A stretch of 64,000 bases of DNA from Arthonia radiata (GCA_002989075.1 PSQN01000004.1:682001-746000); one strand, 5' to 3'. Counted from the stretch's first letter, positions 1 to 11,950 are shown. Numbers and translations are program-made. Notes: a model not told the origin generated them from the letters alone.

Positions 1-1750
1 AGAGCTTAACTTACTTAAGCTATAGGTATTCTAAGACGAGGCTGTATTCTATAAAGTTAGCTAAATATAGATAGAGTTAGTAATACCGTTTCTCCTTATA
101 TACGTCTCTTACGGTTATATTTACGTTATAAGCGCTATAAAGCTGTAGCTTATTTTTATTAAGGAACTTAGTATATAGAAGCTTTACTTTATATAATTTT
201 TGCTATCCTCTTTTAAGCACAATACGATAATTAATAAGGTTAATCTCTGTACTAAAATCTACTAGCGCGAGGACCTCTTGCGGCGACCTACCTAGCTATA
301 CTAAGACTTTAATTTATTCTCGCCGTTAATCGATAGTCTTAAGCTTTAAAGATACGAGACTTACTCTCGAAGTCTATCGTTTTTCTATCTAACTAGCGTC
401 GAATTGACACTAGTTTAGGGCGTAGTACATTTAGTAGTATAATACCCTTTCTAATTGTACGTAAAGTAGGTAATATTTGCCTTACTATATATTAACCCTA
501 GTTGCCTCTATACGGCAGAGCTATTGTCTCTTTATCGGACTAGTAAGTTGCCTCGTTCTCGGTATAAACTGCCTTGTCCGCGGTTCAACCCCTATAGAGA
601 TGCTCTAGCGTTATAACCGCTATAGTTTATATCTAATCCGCTACTAAAGCGATCTCAGTTTATATTAATGTTGCGGGCGTTCTGCGATATACTATAATTA
701 ATATTTATATATTAATAAACTTTCTTTAGAAGCTTATTTATATCTTTAAGCAGGTTCTTTAAAAGACTTTACTTAATTAGCTTCGCCTTAATCTATAAAG
801 GTAAGCGCGTATAGTAGAATACAGCTTAATTTAGGTTTAATATCTTACTACCTAGCAACTTGGTTTCTTTATTCTATAGAAAGCTTAAAAAGTTCTTAAG
901 CTTCTACGTTAAACTCTATATCAACGTAAAGAACTTTTCTACGTTAGCTGTAGTAGCCGTAGCTAAGTTAACAATACATTTTATTACTTATTCTTTAAAG
1001 TATACTTATATATAGAGTAACGTCTTCTCTTTATTCTTTTCAGCGTAAGTTCGCTATCTATCCGCTAGGTCTCTAGAGAGTTTCTAAACGTACTAAGTAA
1101 TAATATAAACGTTGTCGAGGTCCAATACGTTAGCTATCTAAAATCTTTTCTTAATGGTTTAAGTTTATTAAGTGCTTATAAAGCTTATAGCTCTCTTAAA
1201 CTTAGACGCCTCTTTCTTAAGAAGCTTGTTAATTTAGCTTTAAAGGCTTAAATCGCCCTATAGCCGCTTACTACTAGCCTTCAAATTGCGAGCGAACTAA
1301 AGCTTAACTTCGAGTATTTACTTTTTAAGCTTAAGCTTCTTAATAGTGTGCTGCTGCTACTATACTAGTAGTTCTTGTCTCAGCTTTTATATCTTAACGC
1401 TTAAAAAGGCGCTAAAGAGAGATTCTTTATAGTTAAAGCCTTAGTAAACCTCTTTATTGTTGTTATTGTTTTAATTTAGACTATCGTTCTTCTTAGTTTG
1501 CGATCTGCTCGGCGTCTGTTTACTAGCTTATAAGTTCTCTTACTTATTGTTGTTGTCGAATCCTATATAAGGGTTCTAGTCTTCTTCGACGTTGGCTATA
1601 TTTTACTACGCTCTGTGTTCTGCTTGTATAGCGGATATAAAGCGACTACCGTTGTATACTTAGTTCCTTGCTTATTCTCTTCGAATACAGTACTTATTAG
1701 CATCGATCATCAATTAATTTTAATATTATTTATTTTAACGTATGTGCAGA
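1..1750 (-). mobile_element. Ty3/Gypsy-like LTR retrotransposon fossil, gag and protease part, cut by window edge
   Basis: AT-rich, TpA-rich sequence with CpA and TpG strongly depleted, as expected of RIP. Degraded minus-strand similarity to a Gypsy-type gag runs through roughly 400-1700, and to a retropepsin-like region through roughly 1-380, so the rest of pol would lie beyond the left edge. It is broken by a great many stops and looks old or heavily RIP-mutated. No LTR can be paired inside the window. The right boundary is approximate, and the family call rests on weak residual similarity only. Confidence 0.5.
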
Positions 1751-1847
1751 GTCTCGGCTATACTTAATTATACCGGGTTAACCTCTAAGCGACGTTAATA
1801 AGGTACCTAACTGCCGGCCGCCCCCCTCGTAGGTTTAAAATAATTAG

Positions 1848-2047
1848 GATATAATCTAGATGTAGAGCAGGAAGCAGTTAGATAGCAAAAAGGGTCTAAA
1901 TAGGCCCTACTAGTATTTAAGCTAATTATTAAGGAGACCAGAAAGGGATGCGTCTACTAGAGAAAAGATATCCTTCTAGGATCGCAGCCTTCCTAAATAG
2001 GCAACATTCTGTCCTAATTCGCCATCGGGACGTCTATACATTACAAT
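1848..2047 (+). mobile_element. 200-bp fragment of pogo-type DNA transposon, reverse-oriented copy of 21755-21955
   Basis: The reverse complement of this stretch aligns along its whole length with about 21755-21955 of the large pogo element. Differences are almost all transitions of the C-to-T or G-to-A kind, as RIP would leave. In transposase terms it covers part of the DDE region, here on the plus strand. Similarity stops sharply on both sides, so this is a scrap captured in the fossil block and not a full element. A 12-bp inverted repeat (1823-1834 and 2230-2241) flanks it at some distance. Confidence 0.8.
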
Positions 2048-2099
2048 TTAGAAAGTCTATTTCTATTAACATTATAATAATTTCGATAAATTGTCTCTC

Positions 2100-4900
2100 T
2101 CTCTGAACGACGTTAAGATTAAATTGTTAGAGGTAGAGGTCTAATTTCTTTACAAAGACGTTCTCTAGCATCGGTTTTATACCCAAAGGTATCGCTATTA
2201 ACGGTACCGTTGATTGTTTAGTAGTCGCTACCTACGAGGGGAACGTTGTTGATATAGTTAAGAGAAATTTTACTTAAAAGAAAATCTTCTAGAACTTCTT
2301 CTAAAGTTAGTATATATAAACGGTCTTAATTTAGAATATCTATTTTACCTATTTATAGATCTTTGGGAACAGTATAGAATATAGTATTGTCTTCTTAAAG
2401 GTAGCTATAAGAGATATCGACTAAAACATTGTTATTTAGTGTAACTTAAAAGGTATTGTTAGTATTAGAGAACGACTATAAGTAGTTCTTAAATACTAAA
2501 GACTTATTAAAAGTAACGTATAGACTTTAATAAACTTTAAAGTCGATAAGATCGATAATTTAGTAAACGTAAGTAATCTAAGCGACAAACCTTACGAAGA
2601 TAAGCTTCTTTGCTTTAGATACGAACTTCTAGCTTGCCGTACGTATCTATATAAGTAGATATAGATAGGCTATATAACTAAATTAACGAAGGTAGCTTAG
2701 ATTAAGCGACTTTAAGGTTTTATCCTTAAGATTGTTAAAAATCTGTAGGGAACATCTATCCTTCTTACTGAATAGTATTTTGTTTAAAATATAAGTTGTA
2801 TATACTAACGTATTAGGCCAGAGGCGATCTAAAACGCTACTCTCGATTATTATACTCCTGGCTTTAATAAGAACGACCTTATTAAACGATTCTACTAAGC
2901 TATGTTTCTTAAACGTATATAGTATAGATATTTTTATCTGTGTTTTTAGCTTAAAAGTCTTAAAAACGACGGCGTTAAACTCCGTACTACCGTTAATATA
3001 GAACTCCGTAATATATTAGCCCGGGTAGCGATTATAGAGGTAAGTAAATAGGTAAATTATGCCCTCCGCAATATAGTCTTTCAATAAGAACGTTATTAAC
3101 TATCTGCGGCGGGTATAATCGTCTATAACAATAATAGTATACTTACTAGCTCTCTAGAGAACGTTGTCGTTATTAGTAAACGTAACTTAGCTAATAGTGT
3201 CTATATAGAGACGCTATATAGACCGTTCGAATCGTTCTGCGGTACTAAATTGTGCTCTTTAGAATTTTAATATATAGTATATCTTGTATTAAAAGACATT
3301 TAATAAGCTTTTTAACTTATTATATTCCTTTATTATCTTTTTTAAGATAAATATTCTTAAATAGCCTAGTTATTTATAAATAAGCTCTAATAATAGCGGT
3401 GTCGCTAGTACTACTAGTACTATAGTAGCGAACTGCCTTACTGTCTCAACGTTAGTAGGAATAATAAATAAAAGATTATTGATAATAGTAAGTTTAGCGT
3501 ATACTTTAGTTTTAACTATAAGACAGTTGTTTTAATAGTTAAGATATATTTTGTACTCTTTCTTTAATTTATAGGCAGAAATAATATTAATTGACCTCGA
3601 CGGTATATATAAAACGTCCAGTAAACACAGTACGCCCTTACTGCCGTCGGTAAGTTTAACGTTTAGGATTATATTACTAAATTAGGTAGTAAAAGTAAAA
3701 CCATCCGCAACTTTAATCTGCTTTAGTTCTTTAAGCTTCTTAATAGCTATAAAGGTGTTAATATCTGTACAAATATAAATAGTAGCTTTAGTATTGTATA
3801 TCTAGATACCGGAGAAGAAGGGTCTACTAAACCGTACAGACAGTCTACTAGACGTTATCGTCAACAGTATAAATATAGCGACGCCTGCTATATTAGAGAA
3901 CTTACTCTTATCTGTCTTATTCTTCTTATTTTTAGTAAGAGGGTTAGAGTACTATTTATAATATTCTAAATTCTTATATATTAAATTAAAATATAAATTA
4001 CATCGGCTTAAATGCCTGTTAAAATTCTTTCTACTTAATCTACCCTTAGCGGCTAAAGCGGCTAGTAAGTTGTTAGTAGCAATAAAGTTATTGTAAGACT
4101 TAGCTATAAATAGCTCTAGTCTCTTATTCTTTATTATTGAGATATTCTTATATTAATATTTAGCACAAATTTAGTTAATAATAACGTAAATAACTAGAAT
4201 TAAGTCTAAAAAGCGTAAATCTCCTATAACTATAGTTAATCTTATCTCTATCTTTAAGCTTTGTAGAAATAAGACACTGTTATAAAGTTTTAGGTATATT
4301 TAATCGTTATTCTCTAGAGTATAGAGTTTCTCTTTATACTTTAAGAACCGATAGATATAGTCTTCTAGACTTTTTAATTTATTAAGAGTAATATTAAAGA
4401 GATAGTTAATAAGCTTAAATATTCTAGGCAAGGGTAATATTTAATATTGCTTATAAGTATAATCCTATATATTTTAGGTAGTAAGGTAACTACCTATAAT
4501 AATAGCTATATTTATAAATAAATACCGTAAGAGTATCTACTTTACTTTACTATTTAGTTAATCTTATAGCTAGTGTTAGGTCTTCTCTTTATAACATTTC
4601 TTTTCTTTCTCTTGTATTAGCTTAGAAGCCTTATATAAGATAAAAGTCTTAAGGTCTGTAGCGCTAAGAGCATTATTAACTTTAATATAGTATCTTTAGA
4701 AGTCTTTTAAGCTCCTTATACGCTACTAAAAAGCTTTATTAAGGTAGTTAAAAAGAAATAAATTGTTAGTGTTTATAGCAAAAATTATTTTTAACGAAAA
4801 TAAAGATAAATACAGTTCAGTTTAATTTAAAGCGGGCAGATATTTATAATAATACTTAATTCTACTATCTATTAGTTTAGCTTATAAGATCTTTAGCATA
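2100..4900 (-). mobile_element. Ty1/Copia-like LTR retrotransposon fossil
   Basis: Heavily AT-rich, RIP-like sequence. On the minus strand, residual similarity to a Copia-type gag is seen near 4200-4750. Similarity to a Copia-type integrase core and the segment following it is seen near 2300-3200. The order gag then integrase on the minus strand fits Copia, where integrase precedes reverse transcriptase. No recognisable reverse transcriptase and no paired LTRs were found, so the element is partial as well as ruined by many breaks. Ends are approximate and the family call is tentative. Confidence 0.5.
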
Positions 4901-6941
4901 ATTAATACTTAAGCGTCGCTTTTACTGCTTAAAGGCGAGTTTAAACGACTTCGATAAGGTAAATCTAAAGGTCTAATTTTTAAGGAGATTGTACTTTGAG
5001 TGTAAAGAGGCACGCTAGTAATGTTAGAATAACGTTTGAATCTTAATATCTTACTATTTAACTTTACTTTCGATAGTAATAATATTACTCTCTGAGCGGT
5101 AAAGGGCAACTTCGGGTCGACGATAATAGCGACGCCGCTGGTAGTTAAAATTCAATCAAAAGTTGATAGTGATAACTCCTTGCTGCGTTGAAGCTACCGG
5201 GCTTATAACCTAATAAGGTATATAGCTTTTATTATGTTCCGACTGGTATGGTAGAAAGGTAGGTACATAAGGATGAGACGGAAAATATAAGTGCGTCCAT
5301 CACCTGATCTCGATATATGCCTATTCAGGCAATTCTTCACCAGGCATCCCGTGTCTTGGCATGGCCATCTGGACTGGGCGATCCTGCACACAACACTTGT
5401 CAACCTATTCACCCTCTGCCGTGTGCCATGCAGAAAATGCTCCGTTAACTACGTGTTCTTTGAAAGCTTGAGCGCTAGACTATTGCGAGTGTTGCACGAT
5501 CGGGTATGCAAAGACAGTCCAGGCTCTACCAATTGTGTCAGGCTAGGTTGCAGGCCTATTAATTGGTAGAGCCCATCGCCATCAGCAGAGCCTGTTCGTT
5601 GAACCGGTAATGTTTTTACCCCAACACATGCATGCTGCGCCGGGTCTTTGCTCTCGATATTGACATCCGATTTCAAACCTATTTCTATGCAAGTGCTCGA
5701 CATCTTTGACAGCAACCGTGTCGAGGGCTGGACTTCATTACTTCAAGGGCTGGCAACTTATCCTGATATGCATAGTATGCCTTGTGTCAAAACTTGATGT
5801 CACACGGTCTACTAATCGCCAGCGAGTAAGTTCGGAGGGATTCTCCTTCCTCTTTGAAGTTCTTCATTAACCTACAACGCATGACACATACCATAGTGTA
5901 GTATCGTACAGTGACGAATGGAAACGATGTCGTTCTCTGCTACTAGCAACGGCCCGTGAGTTAGCGTTTCCCCCTAAGTACAAAACAGCAACACTTGACC
6001 TCATGATGCACAGACGCCCTCAGCAGCTACAGTCACCCTCAAATCAGCCAGCAATTGTGAGCACACCGAAGTCGACTAAACAAAAGCATCAAAGGGGAGT
6101 TTGACGAAGGTTGCGAGGTGCTGTGTCTAGCCTCACTCCCGGCATGTACAACCAAGGTACGGCTTGAGTGCTATGTAAAAGTGGACTGGTGTGAAGACGA
6201 AGGGCTTTATAGACAGAGAGCTCTCTGCTGGGATCCTTCGTGGCAGGCGCAAGGAAGTTGCAAGATGTCCAGTGTCGTGGAATTCACTGCATGCTCCGGG
6301 CCAATTTCTGCGAGACGCTAGCGGGGAATGCCTCGGGCCATTCAAGGTCTGACTGAATGCACAGCCAGCTGTCATTGCATACAGTTCCTAGAGAGGCTTT
6401 GTCAACTACCTCGTGTACAGACGGCTCTCGCGCAAGCCCGCCCTCGTATTCGGTCCTGCCCGCGTTACGAAGCGGAAGGGCTATTGACTCGATCGAGGTA
6501 ATGAAATAGCTTAAACGTTCGTCATCCCATGCTAGAGACCGGACGCTTCGCGAACGGTAATGTATGTGCCCTTGAAAACGTGGGCATCAGTACTAATCAG
6601 CGTGTGTTTCTCGCGTCATCAGCTTCTCGTCAACACAGTTGTAAGTGCAATTGTGTCCAGCAACGGCTTGACTGCTACCATACTTGCGCATCTCAGGGTC
6701 TTAAGTGAGTCCACCTATGCCACATGCAACGTATGGGCCCATGCAAGAGCGTGGATAGGCGAGCACCGGCGCCGCAACGATACCGAAATTGTCAGACGTT
6801 CGCTTTGCAACAATTCCTTGGATCGATGTTTGATTTCGTGTTCCATGTTCCTATCGTCAATGTCCGCCCAAATGCAACTCGCGCGGTGAAGATCATGCAG
6901 CAGGCGCAGCCGACAACAGCGGTTCCGGCCGTGGAACTAGT

Positions 6942-7474
6942 CTATCCCAGCGTGGATGCAGGAGACTGCCAGAAACTTAGCATAATTGTTTGCCAAGAGC
7001 ATCGGAACACATACCAGCCCCAGTGCTCGAAGATGCTATCCCTCCGTTCCCGAGCTTGACGAATGCTGTCCGACGGGGACATGATCTGGGATTGTAGATT
7101 TTCCAGATGCTGATCGGCATCCTCCAGACGCTGTTGATACTCTCGCCGCAGCCGTTCAAGACTTGCGTGGTTACACGGTAGACGGTGAGACAAGAAATGG
7201 AGGCCCATGCGCTCAATTCTGACAGATGGGCCATTATCATTCATTGGAAGTAGAGTGGTGAATAGATTAGATGAAAAGTGCAGACTGGGAACAGGAGTTT
7301 TGCTTTTGCAAAGGAAGCAATCTGATCTTCGGATGGCTCAGTCGTAAATGATCGGCCAAGATACAACCACCTCCGCTCTTGCGAGGCTTTGCGCAACCTG
7401 TTATCATCTTCTTTATCTGTCAAGATCACACATGAGTCCTGCCCTATCAAGAAATTGTTCCTACGGTTTGACAA
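6942..7474 (-). CDS. Possible hypothetical protein fragment with coiled-coil stretch
   Basis: Two neighbouring minus-strand open frames (7241-7474, then 6942-7244) look more protein-like than their surroundings. The second has a heptad-like Leu/Glu/Arg/Gln stretch around SLERLRREYQQRLEDADQ, typical of a coiled coil. I could not find a GT..AG pair that joins the two frames cleanly, so exon structure, start and even coding status are uncertain. No family is recognised. It may be a remnant of a longer gene. Confidence 0.2.
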
Positions 7475-8474
7475 ATGCAGTAGATAATTGAATGATAGTG
7501 GGCGACCTGAGATGCCCTACTTGCGGATTACGGCAACAGCACATATCTGTGCAGCCAACCTCAACACATCATTACACCCTTTCGGCGTCGTCGGATTTGA
7601 ATGCGAATCGCTCTTTCGGCTGATTAGAGCTCCAGCGCAGAACTAGTTTGGTATTCATGGGCATCATGCTGACACCAAGTGACTGGCAACTGAGGAGGCA
7701 GTCGAGAACGGGTGGTGTACGGCGTCAAGTGTATGCACTGTCGCATGGTGTTCTCAATGACAATCGGAGCCAGAACCTACACACTAATTGGGACTACACA
7801 CCTGGCGAGGTCGTGCTACTCCTACGCCGCAGGTGCCGTATCACCATCGTTGGGCCCTGGGGGAGGCATTTCACGGTCCCGGTCTGGATGAAAAAGACAA
7901 ACCGGCTCTTAGTATATGAATAAATGCTGCATTCATGGAAACCTACAATGCGCAGTGCTCAGTAACGCTGTCTCTCCATCTCCGCACTCGCTCGACTTGA
8001 GTACTAGGCGCATGCTGAGGGATGAGTGCTAACAGGTTTCGCCCCGAATGTTGTGCATGCCCTTCGTAGAACTGGCGAAGGCGGCTCAGTTCGAAATGAG
8101 CTGTCGGCATCCAGTGCCAGTATCGGTGCAGACCCTGACGCTGATACATATCTGGTCTTGATCTGGTCTCGCTTCAATTCGTATGTCTTCTTGCTGATGA
8201 CGAGATTGAAGGGGAAAACTGTGAAAAGTTCGAAAAAGAAAAAGGAGCGGTGATGCGGGTGGCAGCGGTTTTTTGGATAAAAACCTCTTGGAAGTGTATG
8301 GCTTTCGCTGTGGCATTTTACCACCTTTTGACCGTACCTTATCATGCAACGCGCAACGTGTCAAGAAGTAGAACTTTTGAGTCATTCGCGGGGTAATTTA
8401 GAGAAGGAGGAGAAAATTCGAGATGGTGGGCATATTGGCCGAAGCGCGCTCTTTTCGCGTTTTATGCCAAGCCT

Positions 8475-8532
8475 AAAGCGCCCACTATTTTTTAAGCGAC
8501 TAGTGCTGACGCGTTCTGGGTTCTGGACGCGT
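8475..8532 (+). promoter_or_regulatory. BTB-cluster upstream block and two MCB-like ACGCGT sites (gene 1)
   Basis: The block 8475-8501 (AAAGCG, CCCA, a T-run, then AAGCGACT) resembles blocks upstream of the other three tandem BTB genes. Two ACGCGT hexamers follow at 8509-8514 and 8527-8532. The block ends 106 bp before the ATG at 8607. ACGCGT is the MluI cell-cycle box bound by MBF (Mbp1/Swi6-type) in fungi; its use here is inference. Confidence 0.5.
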
Positions 8533-8606
8533 CCCCTTTCACTTGTCTTGATACATCCACGATACCCTCCATTGCCTCCATTGCCAGACTGGGTGGCAGC
8601 GCCAAA

Positions 8607-9530
8607 ATGCCGCTCAAGCGAAGCGCCTCACCTGTCGACATGAAGCCAATCAAACAGCAGCGCACCTCCTCCGGCCCAGCACTCAAGCGCGAACCCAGTC
8701 CCGAGCGCAAACATCAGCGCCTCGTCTATCCTTCCGACGACGAAGACGAGGATATAACAAGCCAATCAGATACCCACCGCGCTCAACTGCCACCTTTCCA
8801 AAACCGGCTCACGAGCGCATATATCGGTCGCCCAGATCCTCACCTCCACTGGCGTCTCGTTCCCCAACACCCATCCAGACCTCACTGACAATGCTCGTAC
8901 AGAGCCCTTTCAGGCCTCACAACCACTTTGATAGCCGTTAGCAACCACAGCCGACGTTTTACAGTGCACAGTGGCCTCCTCTATCTTCTCTGCACCGACT
9001 TCTATTCGCGGCCAACCCACGCACGCAATACGCAACGCGCCGTCTCTAACACGTCTACCCGACGCAGCGTTCCCGCTGAAAACGGGGAGAAAATCCACCT
9101 CCGTAACACTCAAGCTGCCGTCTGCGATCTCTTCGTCCAATGGCTCTACGAACCACATGATGGTGACGACGCGCTCGTGCCCGTAATCAAGGTGAATTAC
9201 TCCAGTAGTGAGATCTCCCTACATGATCTTGTTGAGTTGTACGACGTGGCCGATTACTTGAAGTGTTACAAGCTTAGCGTGGAGATCATGAACGTGGTCG
9301 CGGAAAGTGAGGGACGCTCGTATTCCGGTTACTCATCAGACGTGCGTGTTTCCGCACCTGACGCGGAGACGGTGACGTATCTGTACGAGAGAGCAGACGA
9401 GGATGATTTCTTCCGGAATGCCGCGGCGAGGGCGGTCCTGGCAAGGGGCGGGTTGGCGAGTGTGGACAACCCGCGGGAGTGGCCGACCGAGTTTTGGTAT
9501 GATGTTGCGTGTTTGCAGCAGCGGAGGTAG
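8607..9530 (+). CDS. BTB/POZ domain protein, tandem paralogue 1
   Basis: Probable exons are 8607-8853 and 8905-9530, giving about 290 residues. The N-terminus is basic and disordered (KRSASPVDMKPIKQQRTSS), then acidic. The second exon opens with the shared BTB start (PLSGLTTTLIAV), then FTVHSGLLYLLCTDFY, the LFVQWLYEP strand/helix and the DLVELYDVADYLKCYKL helix. The C-terminal module (YLYERADEDDFFRNAAARAV ... WPTEFWYDVA) is common to its paralogues. BTB proteins often act as CUL3 ubiquitin-ligase adaptors or transcriptional cofactors; nothing here shows which. The donor (GTCTCG) is weak, so the 51-nt intron is a best fit forced by frame and by alignment to the paralogue at 24197. The BTB core is the most diverged of the four. 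Confidence 0.7.
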
Positions 9531-9847
9531 GTGAGGTGGTCTGCGGAGGGCCTGTAGGTGAACAGCATTTACTGCAAGGCTGTATCTCGAAATTTGGGTT
9601 ATCAAATGCTTCTGAGTAAGCTGTTGTCGTTTGTAATCGATCTGGAATAATCTAATTGCCCAGTTTGTTTATTAGTTGCCTGCATAGGAACGGTGTTCTT
9701 GCTTGCTTATACAGCAGCACGTGGCGCACTAATGTATGATGGTTTATGAGCGCGTGGTGGGTTGCCTAGTCAAGAGGCTGCTTACTGCACCAGATTTGGA
9801 GATTTCCACAGTCGGCATGCTTTCCATGGACATCCGACGATGAGCCA
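9531..9847. other. Intergenic, no feature seen
   Basis: About 320 bp between BTB gene 1 and the crotonase remnant. No open frame, RNA gene or repeat could be supported. Confidence 0.5.
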
Positions 9848-9979
9848 TTGATCATAACGCTGCATTCAATCTCAGAATACATCCTTCACAGCTCACCACT
9901 ATCTCACACAGCTATCTTGCAATTTCTTGTCCGGCATCTTCACATCTTCGAGACGCTCCGCGCTGCACCCACCCTGTCC

Positions 9980-10540
9980 AACGCAGACAATCAACCCACC
10001 TTCAACCTCTTCACGCCCGAGATGTACCCCTCCCGGCGCGTCACCTTGCCGACGCCGAGCAAAACCCCAACCTCGAACTCCTCGTCGTCGACTGCGCCCA
10101 CGCTGACTACTCCTGCGCTCATATCGACCAAACACGCATGCACGAGACACCTAACATCCGGGCTTCGTGCCGCTGACGGAGGACTACCCATCGTTTGCGC
10201 CCCTCTTCCGAATCTGGACGTGATCATCATCGCGCAGATTCGAGGCCGAGCAAGGGGTATGGGCAGCGAGATCGCCTTGGCTGGTGACGTACGTTTCTGC
10301 AGCTGTGGAGAAATTGCTCTCACGATCGGGATTGGCGGGTGGCACAACGCCGGGATGCGGTGCGGTGGGTTGCCTCACCGATATCGTGACTTGTACCATT
10401 CGGATAAAACCCTTGACTGCTAGCGATCTCCGGTCTTGGCGGTGCAAAACTGGCCATGGGCCGCGAACGCGGATTCCACGTGATGATCGGATGGCTCCTT
10501 CAAGTCTTACGGGGACAGGCCTGCTCAATCAGTAGACGTG
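9980..10540 (+). pseudogene. Decayed enoyl-CoA hydratase/isomerase (crotonase) gene
   Basis: Pieces of a crotonase fold appear in order but in different frames. FNLFTPEMYPS lies near 10000-10035, EQNPNLELLVVDCAHADYS near 10065-10115, the oxyanion-hole type segment IIIAQIRGRARGMGSEIALA near 10220-10285, and a Gly-rich segment (GLAGGTTPGCGAVGCLT) near 10330-10380. Keeping similarity requires at least three frame changes, and no start or complete frame remains. The family normally hydrates or isomerises enoyl-CoA, in mitochondria or peroxisomes. This copy seems dead, unless unseen introns explain the frame changes, which I consider unlikely because no GT..AG pairs fit. The DNA composition is normal, so this is not RIP. 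Confidence 0.65.
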
Positions 10541-11826
10541 TCTCGCCACAGAGCATCATCTAATATCGCTGCATTCGGAAGTGTCCATAGCTGCGTAGAA
10601 GCCCTTGCGTCCCTTGTCCAGCGAAAAGGGAAGCTCTGGATGATCTGATTTCGTTGTTCCTGCGCCGGCGAAGACGTTGGGTATAAAGTCTCTCCAGCTA
10701 AGTCATATAGTTCGATCCAATGATCCAGCGATAATCCCTCAGAATTGTTGATCATGCTCGCAGCTCCGATCGCATCAAAAATGCCACGTCGTTGGAGGTA
10801 CTCCGCTTTGTTCCATGGCAAGGTTGGATGAGGTTGACGAAGCTTTGCCTTGAGCAGCTCGATAACGTCGAGAGGGCTCAGATTCAGCTTGCAATTCTTT
10901 TGGAAATATGACCACTCCTCGGTTCCTAGGGTACCATCCGGTCGGAGATAGTGAGCGTCATCATTCATCCAGGTGCGTGTGTAAGTTGGGTCTTCGAACA
11001 CCACCGGCAGCAGGAATCGGTAGAAGAAGACGTAAATCTCAAGTCGCTCAACGGCAAGCACATTACTTTCCAGGCCGCCGCTCCACTCTCGCTTCGTCTG
11101 CACATCCAGTGAGAACATGTATTGCCATGATGTGCTGATGGATCTCTGGAAAAGCCAATGTAGCTCCATTGCGCACCAGTACTCGATGACAGCCGTGTAA
11201 AACCTACGCCGCCTCAAATTGTGCAAGCTGTCAGGTCTCTGACACGATCCGGTTGGTGAGTCGAATACGAGTTTAAGGAGCTCACTGGTCGTAGGCCCAC
11301 TTGCCAGATTTATGTCACCATAATCGTACTGCAACTCGACCTGAGCGAAATGTTCTCGAATTCGGGGATCCGCATAGACAGCAAAAGCGGACTGAACTCG
11401 GCGCCAACGATCAAGAATCTGCCTCAACTGATCTTCTCCAATTGTCGGCTTGGTATCGTTCAAAATGTCAACCAGTAAAGCCGAGCTAATGCGTTCACTT
11501 TCTGGAAGCTCTCTCCGCGTCATATAGACTGATCTCAGCTCAGCGCTGACTTGTAGGAGTCGGCAGAGTTGGATATCCCGAGCGTATACAGGCGACCGCG
11601 ACTGTTGTAAAAGTGAAGCATCAGCATATCTAGTACCAGTACAGGAGTACAGGACTATTACTCTTACAATAATGCACTTGAGGATGTTTTCACGTAGAGG
11701 CCTGTCTTGAACAGGCGCGCGGACTTGTCGACACGACAAAGAGAGGTGGGAGACATCATCAATGCTCTCCAGCTGACAATAAATGCCAGTGAGAATTTCT
11801 AGAGGCACATGAAGAATACTTGCCAT
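10525..11826 (-). CDS. F-box protein of unknown target
   Basis: The frame starts at the ATG at 11826 with MASILHVPLEILTGIYCQLE and continues IDDVSHLSLSCRQV, a clear F-box at residues 4-40. F-box proteins bring substrates to SCF (Skp1-Cul1) ubiquitin ligases. The rest, about 390 residues, is a helical region with no recognised repeats, similar in layout to the many orphan F-box proteins of Dothideomycetes. A 66-nt in-frame segment at 11602-11667 has a strong donor (GTAAGA), a CTGAT branch-like site and a CAACAG acceptor. It is probably an intron, so the mature protein is likely 411 rather than 433 residues. The gene is divergent from BTB gene 2 and shares its 240-bp promoter. Confidence 0.8.
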   Translation of the reverse strand: MASILHVPLEILTGIYCQLESIDDVSHLSLSCRQVRAPVQDRPLRENILKCIIVRVIVLYSCTGTRYADASLLQQSRSPVYARDIQLCRLLQVSAELRSVYMTRRELPESERISSALLVDILNDTKPTIGEDQLRQILDRWRRVQSAFAVYADPRIREHFAQVELQYDYGDINLASGPTTSELLKLVFDSPTGSCQRPDSLHNLRRRRFYTAVIEYWCAMELHWLFQRSISTSWQYMFSLDVQTKREWSGGLESNVLAVERLEIYVFFYRFLLPVVFEDPTYTRTWMNDDAHYLRPDGTLGTEEWSYFQKNCKLNLSPLDVIELLKAKLRQPHPTLPWNKAEYLQRRGIFDAIGAASMINNSEGLSLDHWIELYDLAGETLYPTSSPAQEQRNQIIQSFPFRWTRDARASTQLWTLPNAAILDDALWRDTSTD

Positions 11827-11950
11827 GCTAATGACGGTACGCTGGCGTGGCTGGTGCTTAGTTTGTAGGGGACGTGTTTGGCGGGTAAAGGAAATTGTGT
11901 TCCGCCTGCCCCGCAGAAGGCAAGCCTTGCCCCCACACGTGACCCAACAG

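Larger units (their letters stand above)
5150..8600. other. Gene-poor stretch of normal base composition
   Basis: Composition changes abruptly near 5150 from RIP-like AT-rich DNA to ordinary fungal DNA. Open frames are short, mostly lack neighbours with splice-compatible ends, and match nothing I recognise. The only stretch with a protein-like look is the minus-strand segment at 6942-7474, listed separately. Confidence 0.6.

Noticed and set aside
5203-5715. Several 60-90 residue frames just right of the fossil block
   Set aside because: They overlap on both strands, share no splice-compatible ends and look random.
6118-6375. Overlapping open frames on both strands
   Set aside because: Short, unlinked to other exons, and with no protein-like composition.
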